From Vanilla planifolia (taxonomy: Eukaryota > Streptophyta > Magnoliopsida > Asparagales > Orchidaceae), in assembly GCA_023846275.1 (NCBI GenBank), contig JAIUJO010000159.1, positions 992,447 through 1,056,446 on the forward strand: a stretch of DNA of 64,000 bases. Reading direction: 5' to 3'. The position numbers and the translations under genes were made by a program. Below, in pieces: positions 63,719 to 64,000 of the stretch (position 1 is the first letter of the stretch; each line of letters starts with the position of its first letter). The notes under the pieces are model-generated. The model was not told the DNA's origin. It made no database searches and saw only the letters and a program-made list of their open reading frames with translations.

Positions 63719-64000
63719 AAATGGTTGACATGTGATTAAGATTTTAGAATGTTAATATTTTTTTTAAAATAATTAATTTAAAAAAAAATATAGTTTTTGT
63801 GCCTTCATAGAATTATTTTAATCAAGCATAATATTCAATCAAAATATAATTGTAATAAGTAAAACTAAATTCAAAATATTTGTCACTCAAACCAAGATTA
63901 ATATCATAGAATTTCACTTTTGCGTCTATTTCTTTTTAAATTTTCCCATGAACACAAGTATCATCTATTTAAAAACTTAAAATTAGTTAAACAGTGTCAT
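63719..64000. other. A+T-rich end of the window
   Basis: Nothing recognised. Confidence 0.5.

Noticed and set aside
1-64000. tRNA or rRNA genes, CRISPR arrays, organelle DNA insertions, prokaryotic operons
   Set aside because: No cloverleaf with GGTTCGA-type arm, no rRNA core, no regularly spaced short repeats and no chloroplast or mitochondrial gene was recognised; all identified content is plant retrotransposon.

Overview
The window reads as non-genic plant nuclear DNA that is extremely A+T-rich (well over two thirds A+T by eye) and visibly poor in CpG. I find no intact host gene, rRNA, tRNA, CRISPR array or bacterial-type operon. The longest open frames are only about 70-117 codons. What can be recognised is a layered graveyard of retrotransposons: Ty3/gypsy and Ty1/copia LTR elements plus several plant L1-type LINEs (DUF4283 ORF1, APE endonuclease, L1 reverse transcriptase). 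All are old and broken many times. The pattern suggests a large, repeat-rich seed-plant genome that has drifted to high A+T, as expected from long-term deamination of methylated cytosine. A gymnosperm with very low GC, such as a gnetophyte of the Welwitschia kind, is one guess; very A+T-rich angiosperms fit too, and the sequence alone does not decide.

Layout. 1-9.7 kb: mostly unassigned, with a minus-strand, coding-looking relic at 1.9-4.1 kb. 9.98-10.63 kb: an L1 ORF2 tail on the minus strand. 11.06-15.17 kb: a small Ty3/gypsy fossil on the minus strand with two LTRs of about 0.4 kb and gag-RT-RNaseH-IN in the expected order. 15.2-17.8 kb: the best LINE, with endonuclease, linker, RT and C-terminal part of an L1 ORF2 on the plus strand. 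22.2-23.6 kb: a probable solo LTR. 23.9-25.8 kb: two L1 pieces meeting in opposite orientation. 27.6 to about 35.9 kb: a Ty3/gypsy fossil on the plus strand with LTRs, primer-binding-site-like sequence, gag, RT, RNaseH, integrase and the pol tail. 37.4-38.9 kb: a copia pol relic. 40.37-42.36 kb: a second LINE with ORF1 (DUF4283 and zinc knuckle) and endonuclease but no RT. 42.4-55.5 kb: an A+T desert containing a tandem duplication of a unit of about 1.04 kb. 55.5-60.5 kb: a copia-type fossil with LTRs of about 1.4 kb and a gag remnant. 61.9-63.7 kb: a copy of the 28-kb gypsy LTR/leader segment lying between two diverged direct repeats of about 160 bp.

Nothing here works together as a system. 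The interest lies in the arrangement and relative ages of the insertions: LTR copies that are not equally diverged, a LINE that appears to be cut by a gypsy element, the opposed L1 halves, and the two direct-repeat structures. Element identities come from reading translated motifs and comparing copies by eye; boundaries are approximate unless stated, and no database search was possible.
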